The notes: generated by a model from the letters alone, not told the origin. 64,000 bases of DNA from an uncultured Lachnospiraceae bacterium (GCA_910588405.1 CAJUPT010000004.1:19506-83505); one strand, 5' to 3'. Counted from the first letter of the stretch, positions 35,530 through 44,362 are shown. Numbers and translations are program-made.

Positions 35530-36405
35530 ATGGAAGCATTAGCGGAGTTTTTGAAAGGCCAGGTGATCCCGTCTATTCCCTATATCCGGGTCAATGATGT
35601 GGTAGAGGTCATTATTATGGCATTTTTGATCTATCAGCTCATTTTGTGGATCAAAAATACCAGGGCGTGGACTCTGCTCAAGGGAATCTGTATCCTGGCG
35701 GCTTTTTATGCGGTAGCCGTCCTGTTCCAGTTAAACACCATCGTTTATCTGGTGGGACGGTCATTGAACGTGGTAATCATTGCTGTAGTGGTAATCTTCC
35801 AGCCGGAGCTCAGACGAGCTTTGGAGCAGTTGGGCCGGAAAAATATGCTCTCCGGCGTGTTCAGCTTGGATTCGAGCAGGGAGGGTGATGTTTTTACCGA
35901 ACAGACGGTGAATGAAATTATAAAGGCTTCCTGTGAGCTGGGTAAGGCCAGGACGGGTGCCTTGATTGTGATTGAAAATAAGATGGCGTTGACTGAGTAT
36001 GAACAGACCGGCATTGCGCTGGATGCGATCCTTACAAGTCAGCTGCTGATTAATATATTTGAACATAATACGCCGCTTCATGACGGGGCGGTGGTTGTCC
36101 GGGGTAATCGGATCACTTCGGCTACCTGTTATCTTCCGCTGTCTGATAATATGCTGATCAGTAAAGATCTGGGAACCAGACATCGGGCAGGGATCGGAAT
36201 CAGTGAGGTGACGGACAGTCTGACCGTGATTGTGTCAGAGGAGACCGGCTATGTATCGCTGGCCAGAGAGGGCAGGCTGATTCATGGAATCGGCACGGAT
36301 GTTCTGAAAGCACAGCTGACTACGCTGTGTGAAGAAGTTTCGGAGCGCCGGCCCTTCAGGCTATGGAAAGGAAGGGGCAGGAATGAAAAAACTTCTGATC
36401 AATAA
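35530..36405 (+). CDS. cdaA: Diadenylate cyclase CdaA
   Basis: A 291-residue enzyme that makes cyclic di-AMP from two ATP. Three N-terminal membrane spans (about 25-100) are followed by the DAC domain with DGA at 185-187 (LHDGAVVV) and RHR at 217-219 (GTRHRAGIG). Cyclic di-AMP sets potassium and osmolyte balance and cell-wall state in Firmicutes. GTAGGAG precedes the ATG at 35530. Its end overlaps cdaR by 23 bases; the glmM often found next is not here. Confidence 0.96.
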   Translation: MEALAEFLKGQVIPSIPYIRVNDVVEVIIMAFLIYQLILWIKNTRAWTLLKGICILAAFYAVAVLFQLNTIVYLVGRSLNVVIIAVVVIFQPELRRALEQLGRKNMLSGVFSLDSSREGDVFTEQTVNEIIKASCELGKARTGALIVIENKMALTEYEQTGIALDAILTSQLLINIFEHNTPLHDGAVVVRGNRITSATCYLPLSDNMLISKDLGTRHRAGIGISEVTDSLTVIVSEETGYVSLAREGRLIHGIGTDVLKAQLTTLCEEVSERRPFRLWKGRGRNEKTSDQ

Positions 36406-37672
36406 CTGGATTTTGAAGCTGTTCGCCCTTCTGGCGGCCGTGGTCATGTGGCTGGTGGTCGTGAATGACAATGATCCCCAGATTCCTTATTCCATTAATA
36501 ATGTTCCGGTTGAAATCGTCAACGATCAGGTGTTTGCCGAGAATGATATGGTATACTGGGTGACGGAGGGGATGACGGTTAATATTCGCGTCAATGTGCG
36601 TCAGACCGTGATCAAGTATCTGAAAGCTTCGGATTTTAAGCTGACGGCCGACTGTACGAACTGGCATCCTGGATTTCCCACGATTCCGATTGAGGTGGAG
36701 GTGGTAAACAATAAATCGAATTATCAGTATAGCGATATCACCCTGAGCAGCTCTTTTGTCAAAATTCAGACGGAAAATCTTCAGACGAAGACGATGGACG
36801 TGGAGATTCAGACCATAGGAGAGCCGGCAGAAGGGTATACGTTGGGCGCGTTAAACTGTTCGCCGGAGCAGGTGGAGGTAAAAGCGCCGGAATCTGTTAT
36901 GAAACTCTTGAAAAAAGTAGTGGCTTATGTCAAAATAAAGGATGCAATGGGCGATGTGCAGGAGGTCAGCGAGCTGGTTCTGTATGACGGGAACAATGAG
37001 GCGATTATGCCGGAAGAATCCAAGGTGACTATGAGTGAGACTGAGGCCACGGTGTCGGCGGAGATTTTGAAGACGAAGACGATTCCGGTGGTAGTGACCA
37101 ATATTACAGGTCGGCCGGCAAATGGCTTCCGTTTCACGGAGGCAAATTGTTCCATATCCTCCATCACAATTGCCGGAACCAAATCCGCGCTCAGCGGCAT
37201 TACAGGTGTGATTCTGGATGCGCCTCAGTTAGATGTGGAAGGCGCCGCTGAGAATGTATATGTGGATTTGAACGTGGAGGATTTCCTTCCGGAGACGGTG
37301 CGTTTGATCGATATGGAGTCAAGCGTCGCTCAGATTGAGCTGGTGGTAGAGCAGCTTGGTGAAAAAAGATTCTCCATACCCACCCCAAATATATTGATTC
37401 AAAATCAGGCGGAGGATATGGAGTATGGATTTGCGAATGATGCGATTGTGGTTACGGTGGTAGGGTTGACAGAAGATCTACAGCTTTTGGATGAGACCCA
37501 GCTTATGCTGACTGTCAATGCTGATGGCTTGGAACCAGGCGATCAGGTGGTGACAGTGGAGGTAACGTTGCCGGAAACCTATGAATTAAAAGATGCGATT
37601 CAGACAACTCTGGAAGTCCGGGACATTCATGACGTTCAGGATGAAACAGAGTCAGAAGCAGAGGATGAATAA
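36383..37672 (+). CDS. cdaR: CdaA regulator, YbbR-domain protein
   Basis: A 429-residue protein with one N-terminal span (about 8-28, WILKLFALLAAVVMWLVV) and an extracytoplasmic part made of about four YbbR repeats, each near 85 residues with the pattern V..V.V.G....L. In other Firmicutes CdaR binds CdaA through the membrane and tunes its activity. An acidic tail (DVQDETESEAEDE) ends the protein. Overlap with cdaA ensures joint translation. Confidence 0.93.
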   Translation: MKKLLINNWILKLFALLAAVVMWLVVVNDNDPQIPYSINNVPVEIVNDQVFAENDMVYWVTEGMTVNIRVNVRQTVIKYLKASDFKLTADCTNWHPGFPTIPIEVEVVNNKSNYQYSDITLSSSFVKIQTENLQTKTMDVEIQTIGEPAEGYTLGALNCSPEQVEVKAPESVMKLLKKVVAYVKIKDAMGDVQEVSELVLYDGNNEAIMPEESKVTMSETEATVSAEILKTKTIPVVVTNITGRPANGFRFTEANCSISSITIAGTKSALSGITGVILDAPQLDVEGAAENVYVDLNVEDFLPETVRLIDMESSVAQIELVVEQLGEKRFSIPTPNILIQNQAEDMEYGFANDAIVVTVVGLTEDLQLLDETQLMLTVNADGLEPGDQVVTVEVTLPETYELKDAIQTTLEVRDIHDVQDETESEAEDE

Positions 37673-37715
37673 AACGCAGCAGGGAGTTGCGGAACTATCG
37701 TTGGAGGGGCTCAAA

Positions 37716-37982
37716 ATGGTAAGTCAGAAAATAACGATCAAAAATCCCACAGGTCTCCATCTGAGACCGGCCGGAGTTTTATGCACGGTGGCGATGGAAT
37801 TCAGATCCTCCATCACATTCCAGTACAAGCATATCACAGCGAACGCAAAAAGCGTTTTGAGTGTGCTTGGGGCATGTGTCAAATATGGGGATGAGCTAGA
37901 GTTTTTCTGCGACGGAGAGGACGAACAGGAGGCTCTGGCGGCTGTTGTGGCCGCGGTCGAAAACGGACTGGGGGATAAGTAA
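37716..37982 (+). CDS. ptsH: HPr phosphocarrier protein
   Basis: An 88-residue HPr with the PEP-phosphorylated His15 (TGLHLRPAG) and the HPr-kinase site Ser46 (NAKSVLSVL), both at the standard positions. It can thus carry sugar-PTS phosphate and also act in catabolite repression with CcpA. GGAGGGG lies six bases before the ATG. It follows cdaR by 43 bases instead of lying with ptsI, an unusual place that joins carbon state to nucleotide signalling in one transcript. A second, PTS-linked HPr may exist elsewhere. Confidence 0.88.
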   Translation: MVSQKITIKNPTGLHLRPAGVLCTVAMEFRSSITFQYKHITANAKSVLSVLGACVKYGDELEFFCDGEDEQEALAAVVAAVENGLGDK

Positions 37983-38008
37983 AATCATATGCAGGAGGAT
38001 ATGGGTTT

Positions 38009-39676
38009 ATGTTAAATTATCAGAGATATAAACGGGTTCCTTTGATTGATCTGCCAGACAGGCAGTGGCCGAACCGACAGATTGAAAAAGCGCCTGCATG
38101 GTGTAGTGTGGATTTGAGGGACGGAAACCAGGCTTTGATCGAGCCGATGGTAGTGGAAGAAAAGATTGAGATGTTTAACCTGTTGGTAAAACTGGGCTTT
38201 AAGGAGATTGAAATTGGATTTCCGGCGGCCTCTCAGATCGAGTACGATTTTCTGCGCCAGCTGGTAGAGCGGAAGCTGATTCCTGACGATGTGATCGTTC
38301 AGGTGCTGACCCAGTGCAGGGAGCATCTGCTTACCAGAACCTTCGAATCTCTGGCGGGGGTGAAGCAGGCCATCGTTCATATTTATAATTCAACCTCTAC
38401 ACTGCAGAGAGACGTGGTTTTCCATATGGGAAAAGAGGAGATCAAACAGATCGCCACGGACGGCGCGAAAATGGTGAAGGAATACACGGCGAAGTTTCCG
38501 GGAAAGATTTATATGGAGTATTCGCCGGAGAGCTTTACCGGTACGGAGGTGGAGTATGCTTTGGATGTATGTACTGCGGTGCAGGACGTATGGCAGCCGA
38601 CACCGGACAATAAACTGATTATTAATTTGCCCTCCACCGTAGAGATGACGACCCCCAACGGTTATGCGGACCGGATTGAGTGGATGAACAGAAATTTCAA
38701 AGACAGGGACTGTATTACGTTGAGTGTTCATCCCCACAATGACCGGGGAACCGGTGTGGCCTCGGCGGAGTTGGCACTGCTGGCAGGAGCAGACCGTGTG
38801 GAAGGGACGCTGTTTGGCAACGGAGAGCGGACCGGAAATGTGGACATTCTGAATATCGCCTATAATATGTTTTCCCAGGGGATCAATCCGGAGCTTGCGA
38901 TTGAGAATATCAAGGAGATCAGCGAGGTTTACGAGCGGTGCACAAAGATGAACATTCATCCCCGCCATCCTTACGGCGGCAAGCTGGTATTTACAGCCTT
39001 TTCCGGCTCTCATCAGGATGCGATCAACAAAGGCGTGCATGCTATGCAGGAGCGGGGCAGCCGGATCTGGGAGGTTCCCTATCTGCCCATCGATCCTTCG
39101 GACATTGGCCGAGAGTATGAGCCAGTGGTTCGGATTAACAGTCAGTCCGGCAAGGGCGGCGTCGCTTTTGTGATGGATACCTTCTATGGCTTCAAGCTGC
39201 CTAAAGGTATGCATAAGGAATTTGCCGATGTGATTCAGAAAATCGCTGAGGTGCAGGGTGAGGTGGCCCCTGAGCGGATTATGGAAAGCTTTAAAACCAA
39301 TTATCTGTCAGCAAAAGAGCCCTTTAATTTTATCCGCTGTGAGACGATTGATGTAGGCGGCGAGGGCAGCGAAGCCGATACCAGATGTAAACTGACCTTT
39401 AAATACCATAATTCCATTGAAGTAGTGGAATCGGAAGGTAACGGTCCTATCGATGCGGTGCGCAACGCGATCTATAAGAGAACCGGCATCGACGTGAAGG
39501 TGCTGGACTATTCCGAGCATGCATTAAGTGCGGGCTCCCATGCGTCGGCTGCTGCCTATGTGCATTTGATGGATAATACTTCCGGTCAAGCCACCTACGG
39601 CGTTGGCGTAAGCTCCAATATTACCCGCGCTTCCCACCGGGCGATTTTCAGCGCGTTGAACCGGCTGTTTGACTGA
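38009..39676 (+). CDS. leuA: 2-isopropylmalate synthase
   Basis: A 555-residue enzyme, first committed step of leucine synthesis: acetyl-CoA plus 2-oxoisovalerate to 2-isopropylmalate. The catalytic barrel shows DLRDGNQALIEPM, the metal-binding HPHNDRGTG, and GNGERTGNVD; the C-terminal LeuA dimer domain carries the leucine-binding regulatory fold. The length and N-terminal WPNRQIEKAP mark the longer LeuA type 2 form. GCAGGAGG precedes the start. No T-box or leader peptide is present in the 26-base gap, so it appears to be read from upstream. Confidence 0.95.
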   Translation: MLNYQRYKRVPLIDLPDRQWPNRQIEKAPAWCSVDLRDGNQALIEPMVVEEKIEMFNLLVKLGFKEIEIGFPAASQIEYDFLRQLVERKLIPDDVIVQVLTQCREHLLTRTFESLAGVKQAIVHIYNSTSTLQRDVVFHMGKEEIKQIATDGAKMVKEYTAKFPGKIYMEYSPESFTGTEVEYALDVCTAVQDVWQPTPDNKLIINLPSTVEMTTPNGYADRIEWMNRNFKDRDCITLSVHPHNDRGTGVASAELALLAGADRVEGTLFGNGERTGNVDILNIAYNMFSQGINPELAIENIKEISEVYERCTKMNIHPRHPYGGKLVFTAFSGSHQDAINKGVHAMQERGSRIWEVPYLPIDPSDIGREYEPVVRINSQSGKGGVAFVMDTFYGFKLPKGMHKEFADVIQKIAEVQGEVAPERIMESFKTNYLSAKEPFNFIRCETIDVGGEGSEADTRCKLTFKYHNSIEVVESEGNGPIDAVRNAIYKRTGIDVKVLDYSEHALSAGSHASAAAYVHLMDNTSGQATYGVGVSSNITRASHRAIFSALNRLFD

Positions 39677-39707
39677 GTTTTGAAATGAGAAAGTAGAGGA
39701 CAAAATT

Positions 39708-40574
39708 TTGAGCAGAGTAGCGATTGTTACGGACAGTAACAGCGGAATTACCCAGTCCCAGGGAAAAGAGCTGGGCATTTCCGTGATTCCGATGCCGTTT
39801 TATATCAACGGTAAGTCCTATCTTGAGGATATCAATCTGACGCAGGAGCAGTTTTATGAAAAGCTGACGGAAGGGGCGGAGATTTCGACCTCGATGCCTT
39901 CGGCCGGAGATGTGCTGGAGCTGTGGAGCAGTCTGTTAAAGGAGTATGATGAGATTGTCCATATTCCTATGTCCAGCGGCTTAAGCGGATCATGCCAGAC
40001 AGCGATGATGCTGGCGGAGGATTTTGACGGAAAGGTTCAGGTGGTGGATAACCAGAGAATCTCCGTTACCCAGAAGCAATCGGTTCTGGATGCCATTACG
40101 ATGGTGGAGAGAGGGATGGATGCCGTTCAGATCAAAGAGTATCTGTTAAAGACAAAATTTGATTCTACCATCTATATTACGCTGGCTACCTTAAAATATT
40201 TGAAGAAAGGCGGAAGAATTACGCCTGCCGCAGCAGCGCTGGGTACACTGCTGCGCATTAAGCCGGTGCTTCAGATTCAGGGGGAAAAGCTGGACGCGTT
40301 CGCCAAGGCCCGTACGTTAAAGCAGGCTAAGACGATTATGATCGAGGCGATTCAGTCGGACTGTAAAAACCGGTTTCATGCGGCGGAGGATGCCCATGAT
40401 GTCTGGATTCATATGGCGTATACCGGAACTCGGGAGGAAATTGATATTTTTAAGGCCGAAGTTCAGAGTGTGTGGCCGGAGCATCAGATTACGGTAGATC
40501 CGCTGTCCTTAAGCGTTTCCTGCCATATCGGTCCGGGAGCCATTGCTATAACGGCTACGAAAAAAATGAAATAG
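39708..40574 (+). CDS. DegV-family fatty-acid-binding protein
   Basis: A 288-residue DegV protein: VAIVTDSNSGIT at the start, SSGLSGSCQTA in the first third and the conserved LKYLKKGGRI. Family members bind fatty acids and some (FakB) present them to the FakA kinase. A fakA gene is not in the window. The start is a TTG with AGAGGA upstream. A long hairpin follows. Confidence 0.88.
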   Translation: MSRVAIVTDSNSGITQSQGKELGISVIPMPFYINGKSYLEDINLTQEQFYEKLTEGAEISTSMPSAGDVLELWSSLLKEYDEIVHIPMSSGLSGSCQTAMMLAEDFDGKVQVVDNQRISVTQKQSVLDAITMVERGMDAVQIKEYLLKTKFDSTIYITLATLKYLKKGGRITPAAAALGTLLRIKPVLQIQGEKLDAFAKARTLKQAKTIMIEAIQSDCKNRFHAAEDAHDVWIHMAYTGTREEIDIFKAEVQSVWPEHQITVDPLSLSVSCHIGPGAIAITATKKMK

Positions 40575-40584
40575 ACCGGAATAT

Positions 40585-40628
40585 AAGGTTCCACTCATTC
40601 GCGAAATGGCGAAATGAGATGGAACCTT
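40585..40628. terminator. Long hairpin between degV and SDR genes
   Basis: AAGGTTCCA-CTCATT-CGC (40585-40602) pairs with GCG-AAATGAGA-TGGAACCTT (40609-40628). It lies between convergent genes; T-runs are poor on both sides, so termination strength is uncertain. Confidence 0.6.
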
Positions 40629-40648
40629 AAGTTTGTGAAGCGAAGAGA

Positions 40649-41386
40649 TTAAATCCATCCGCCGTCCAGTGCAATAACCTGACCGGTGAGATAATTACTC
40701 TTATAAGCCAGGTGGTAAACCAGATCGGCAACCTCCTCAGCTTTGCCGAGCCGCCCGGAAGGAATCTCGTCGATGAGAGCCAGCAGATCGTCATCTTCCA
40801 TCCACTGATTCATCTCCGTATCGATGGCGCCGCAGGCCACGGCGTTTACCTGGATGCCGCTGGGGGCCAGCTCCTTGGCCAGTGCTTTTGTGAAGGCGTT
40901 GACGCCGCCTTTGGTGGCGGAGTAGGCGGCTTCGCAGGAAGCGCCTGTGTTGCCCCAGACAGATGAAATGTTGATCAGCTTTCCGCTGTGTTTTCTGACC
41001 ATGCCGGGGATGGCCAGCTTGCAGCAGTTGAAGACAGAGGTTAAGTTGGTGCGCAGAATTCTGTCCCAGTCCTCCGGCTTCATCTCCTGTAAAAGGCCGA
41101 TATAGGAGATGCCTGCATTGTTCACCAGTACATCCGGGTCGCCGAACATTTTTTGGACTTTCGCAAACATTTCTTCACATTTTTCGTAGATACCCATATC
41201 CCCTAGGAATGTAAGACAGGGAACCTGATAGGATTCAATATCTTTTTTGACCTGCAAAAGCATATCCTCATGGGCGGGATTGACACAGTTGATCGCCACC
41301 TGATAGCCTTTTTTCGCAAATTTTACTGCGATTGCTTTCCCGATCCCACGAGAAGCGCCTGTTACGATAACCGTTTTTTTACTCAT
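40649..41386 (-). CDS. Short-chain dehydrogenase/reductase, FabG-like
   Basis: A 245-residue NAD(P)-dependent oxidoreductase with the classical SDR pattern: TGASRGIGKA cofactor loop, NNAG, catalytic Ser in INISS, YSATK (Tyr and Lys) and the ending LDGGWI. It resembles 3-oxoacyl-ACP reductase FabG, but it stands alone and the NN/C differences mean substrate is open. AAAGGGTG precedes the start. Convergent with degV. Confidence 0.85.
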   Translation of the reverse strand: MSKKTVIVTGASRGIGKAIAVKFAKKGYQVAINCVNPAHEDMLLQVKKDIESYQVPCLTFLGDMGIYEKCEEMFAKVQKMFGDPDVLVNNAGISYIGLLQEMKPEDWDRILRTNLTSVFNCCKLAIPGMVRKHSGKLINISSVWGNTGASCEAAYSATKGGVNAFTKALAKELAPSGIQVNAVACGAIDTEMNQWMEDDDLLALIDEIPSGRLGKAEEVADLVYHLAYKSNYLTGQVIALDGGWI

Positions 41387-41703
41387 AAGTTCACCCTTTC
41401 TATGAAAGTACCGCAACTCCCCTTTTAGTCCCCCGAGCCGGTAGAATGTTCAGTCGCTGATACTTATTATTTTGCAGCCCGGCTCGTCGCTGATCTATAG
41501 TTCCGCAATTCATTTGATCTTATTTAAGTATACCACTTTTTCCGAAAAAGTTATACATAAACCTGCAAGCCTGTGCTATACTGGTTAATAGAAAAGGTTG
41601 AAAATAAACTTTCAAATCTACCTTGCTGACATAGTAAACTGCGTCAAGAAAGAGGAAAACATGATAAAACCCATTAGAATCATGAATGGAGGCTGAGTTA
41701 CAA
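41387..41703 (+). promoter_or_regulatory. trxB promoter, hairpin leader copy 2
   Basis: This 317-bp gap has an inverted repeat CGAGCCGG...CCGGCTCG (about 41432-41487), an extended -10 promoter TG-C-TATACT (41574-41582), and then the leader element: TTGAAA-ATAAAC-TTTCAA, TGAC...TGCGTCA and AAGAAAGAGGAAAAC (about 41597-41660). The hairpins are weaker than in copy 1 but order and spacing are kept. In this copy the block is followed by a short upstream ORF instead of the main gene. Confidence 0.6.
41661..41696 (+). CDS. Short upstream ORF (leader peptide) before trxB
   Basis: ATG at 41661 directly follows the AGAGGAAAAC of the hairpin leader and gives an 11-residue peptide, MIKPIRIMNGG, ending in TGA at 41694-41696. 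The trxB ATG lies seven bases further on, and the GGAGG inside the end of this ORF is trxB's own ribosome site. Translation of the peptide would therefore affect trxB initiation. Too short to judge by coding statistics; offered on position alone. Confidence 0.4.
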   Translation: MIKPIRIMNGG

Positions 41704-42630
41704 ATGGAAAATCAAAAACAGTACGATCTGATTATTATTGGCTCAGGGCCGGCGGGTCTCTCCGCAGCGATCTATGCCCAGAGAGCGAAGCTTGAGACAT
41801 TAATCATAGAGAAAGAACTGATGAGCGGAGGGCAGGTGGTCAATACCTATGAGGTGGAAAATTACCCGGGGCTGAAAGGCATTAATGGATTTGACCTGGC
41901 GATGAAATTCCGTACCCATGCCGAGGAGCTGGGAGCGGTCTTTGCGGAGGATGAGGTAACGGGCATTGAGAGGCTTGAGACAGGCTTTAAAGTGGTCTGC
42001 GCTGCTCATACCCATGAGGCTAAAGCAGTGATTGTGGCTACCGGAGCTACCCACAGAAAGCTGGGTGTCCCGGGTGAGGATACCTTTGCGGGGAAAGGAG
42101 TCAGCTACTGTGCCACCTGTGACGGCGCATTTTTCCGCAATAAAACCACGGCAGTGGTAGGCGGCGGAGATGTGGCGGTGGAGGATGCCATTTTCCTCGC
42201 CAGGATGTGTGAGAAGGTGTATGTGATTCACCGTCGGGATGAGCTGCGGGCGGCTAAAATATTACAGGAGCGGCTGTTTGCGTTGCCGAATGTGGAGCTG
42301 GTGTGGAACAGCACGGTGGAGCAGATTCATGGGACAAGTTCCGTGGAGGAGCTGGAAGTTAAGAATAAGCTGACCGGGGAAACGATCCGGTTAAAGACAG
42401 ACGGCGTGTTCATAGCGGTGGGTATCGTTCCCCACAGTGAGATTTTCGCCGGATTGGTGGAAACGGACGAACAGGGCTATCTGATTGCAGAGGAGGACGG
42501 GAAAACCTCTGTGCCTGGCATTTTCGCGGCCGGAGACGTGCGGACGAAGCAGCTGAGACAGATTGTGACGGCGGCATCGGACGGCGCTAATGCGCTGGCT
42601 TCGGTAGAACGGTGGATGCTGGAACAGTAA
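41704..42630 (+). CDS. trxB: Thioredoxin reductase
   Basis: A 308-residue flavoprotein that passes electrons from NADPH to thioredoxin. FAD loop IIGSGPAGLSAA, redox pair Cys136-x-x-Cys139 (YCATCDGAFF), NADPH loop GGGDVAVEDA, and a second FAD site GIFAAGDVR near the end. I chose ATG 41704 over 41686, since GGAGG sits between them. No thioredoxin gene is next to it. Confidence 0.93.
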   Translation: MENQKQYDLIIIGSGPAGLSAAIYAQRAKLETLIIEKELMSGGQVVNTYEVENYPGLKGINGFDLAMKFRTHAEELGAVFAEDEVTGIERLETGFKVVCAAHTHEAKAVIVATGATHRKLGVPGEDTFAGKGVSYCATCDGAFFRNKTTAVVGGGDVAVEDAIFLARMCEKVYVIHRRDELRAAKILQERLFALPNVELVWNSTVEQIHGTSSVEELEVKNKLTGETIRLKTDGVFIAVGIVPHSEIFAGLVETDEQGYLIAEEDGKTSVPGIFAAGDVRTKQLRQIVTAASDGANALASVERWMLEQ

Positions 42631-42730
42631 AGTGGTAATCAGCCTGTCAAAAATAACTGCTCGGAAGGTTGATCTGACTTCGTCCGTATAATATCTGTAA
42701 ATCTGCAAACACTTTCCATAAGACATTCTT

Positions 42731-42768
42731 TATATCACCGGAAGGTTCTTTTGAACTTCCCCATGATT
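42731..42768. repeat. Palindromic repeat, relative of the 27007 element
   Basis: TATATCAC.GGAAGGTTC-TTTT-GAACTTCC.CATGATTA: same flanks and inner GGAA...TTCC pairing as the element at 27007-27045. Confidence 0.55.
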
Positions 42769-42813
42769 AAAGAGGTTCGCAGAGCAAAATTCTTATTGAT
42801 GGAGGCAGATACG

Positions 42814-43248
42814 ATGATCAATGATATGACGATGCTGAACTTTATCCGGCAGAACACACAGATGGGCAGGCAGGGCATTTTGGATGTGCTTCCCAAGGTA
42901 GAAAATGAAAACAGTACCTTTACCGGCGCTCTGAACCGGCAGCGGAGGGAGTATGAAAGCATTTATGCCGAGGCGGATACCATGCTGAGGGAATTGGGCG
43001 GCCAGCCGGAAAATATCTCCGCCATGTCCAAAATATCTTCTCAGATGATGACCACGATGAAAACCATGACCGATTCTTCGGTTTCTCACATTGCCGACAT
43101 GATGATTCAGGGCAGCTCTATGGGTGTAACCAAGATCATACAGCACAAAAATGATTATGATCAGAGCAATCCCCGAATTACCGCCCTGGCGGACAAGCTG
43201 TTAAAGACAGAGCAGAATAATATTGAAGAGCTGAAAAAGTTTTTATAA
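42814..43248 (+). CDS. Small helical protein of unknown function
   Basis: A 144-residue, Met- and Gln-rich, all-helical protein (MLNFIRQNTQMGRQGILDVL, MTTMKTMTDSSVSHIADMM, LADKLLKTEQNNIEELKKF). The pattern of four amphipathic helices recalls ferritin-like or DUF2383/DUF892-type bundles, but no metal-ligand motif is clear, so I do not name it. GGAGG lies eight bases before the ATG at 42814; in-frame ATGs at 42763 and 42799 are less well placed. Ends at a strong bidirectional hairpin. Confidence 0.6.
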   Translation: MINDMTMLNFIRQNTQMGRQGILDVLPKVENENSTFTGALNRQRREYESIYAEADTMLRELGGQPENISAMSKISSQMMTTMKTMTDSSVSHIADMMIQGSSMGVTKIIQHKNDYDQSNPRITALADKLLKTEQNNIEELKKFL

Positions 43249-43260
43249 CATTAGAGAAAA

Positions 43261-43313
43261 TAAGCCGGAGGCCGCGAATGCAGTGACAGAGCATTCAAAG
43301 GGCCTCCGGCTTA
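43261..43313. terminator. Bidirectional hairpin between convergent genes
   Basis: TAAGCCGGAGGCC (43261-43273) pairs with GGCCTCCGGCTTA (43301-43313); an inner GAATGC/GCATTC stem adds to it. Confidence 0.8.
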
Positions 43314-43405
43314 TATTGAAGTATCCGGCCAAATGCGCGATTGCAAAACATATCTGCAAAACATATCTGCGGCGCGCCGGAAGCGTATCCTGCGCAGTGA
43401 CGCCT

Positions 43406-44362
43406 TTAATTAAAAAACACCATGTCATCCGGAAGCGGATCGGCTTCTTCAATGCTTTCCGCATATAGCACAGGCCCTTTCGCCCTGTAAGCCCGGGCAT
43501 ATTCCTCGGCCAGTTTTGCAGTCAGCGTAATCCATTGGCCGTTTCTTAATGTTTCGGCCTGATCGCTTTTACAGATAAATCCGATAAAAGAGGTATCTTC
43601 TTCACAGCAGGCCATAGCCATGCGGCCGGGTACGAAGATTCCGTGGCCGATTCGCCGGTCTTTCATTACCTGGGCTCTGAATCGAAGGGTTTTGCCGAGA
43701 TATCTGTCCGTGTGTTCTAGGGCGTCCAGATACCAGATTCCATAGTCCTCTAACGGAATATCCACCACAGGCGCATCGAGATTGAAAGGCATTTCTTCCT
43801 CAAATATATTGTCCAGCTCGCCCGTCTCGTCCTCAAAGATAATTTCCGAACGTTGATTTACGGCCTTGATGTTCCGGCGGAAGGAGGCCAGCGGCAGCTC
43901 CGGGGTGCAGCGGTTGAAAATGACCAGCTCGGAATCTCTGACCATATCCATGAACAAAGACTTCATATTATTCATATACACCTGACAGGTGGAGGCATCG
44001 ATCGTTGTGATCTGCTGGACAATCTCCCAGCCCTCGGGCAGCTCCATCTGATGAAGCCGGCCGGTTTGCCACATGCCATTGTATTCGATCAGCACACGGC
44101 CGGGCTGATAGATTTCTTCCAGCTTCTGAAGAAATCCTTCGTTAAAATGTTCCTGATCCTCTACAATCTCCAGCCTTGTGTCATGATCTGCCAGCTCTCT
44201 AAGATCATATTCTTCCTCTCCCTCTTCACAGAGGATCAATAGCGTGGGCTCATCGATATCAAAGTATTCCTGAGCGACAGTAAAACGCAAAAAGGAGGTT
44301 TTCCCGCCTTCCAGAAACCCGTTTACCAGATAAACCGGTACTCTTACATCATCTTCTTCCAT
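43406..44362 (-). CDS. CobW/G3E-like GTPase with YcgQ-type C-terminal domain
   Basis: A 318-residue protein. The N-terminal half is a CobW/G3E P-loop GTPase: VYLVNGFLEGGKTSF (Walker A at 15-23). The metal-chaperone motif CxCC is absent. The last 110 residues, from DYGIWYLDALEHTDRYLGKTLRF on, look like the OB-like C-terminal domain of YcgQ/TIGR03943 proteins, which in other species are separate proteins encoded next to a permease and a CobW-type GTPase. Here the two appear fused. CobW-type proteins deliver metals such as zinc. The ATG at 44362 has AAAGGG about 14 bases upstream, a little far. No zinc-uptake genes are adjacent. Confidence 0.75.
   Translation of the reverse strand: MEEDDVRVPVYLVNGFLEGGKTSFLRFTVAQEYFDIDEPTLLILCEEGEEEYDLRELADHDTRLEIVEDQEHFNEGFLQKLEEIYQPGRVLIEYNGMWQTGRLHQMELPEGWEIVQQITTIDASTCQVYMNNMKSLFMDMVRDSELVIFNRCTPELPLASFRRNIKAVNQRSEIIFEDETGELDNIFEEEMPFNLDAPVVDIPLEDYGIWYLDALEHTDRYLGKTLRFRAQVMKDRRIGHGIFVPGRMAMACCEEDTSFIGFICKSDQAETLRNGQWITLTAKLAEEYARAYRAKGPVLYAESIEEADPLPDDMVFFN

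Noticed and set aside
37983..38008. Leucine leader peptide or T-box before leuA
   Set aside because: Only 26 bases separate leuA from the HPr gene.
38390..39214. 274-codon minus-strand frame over leuA
   Set aside because: Shadow of leuA codon bias; no start signal.
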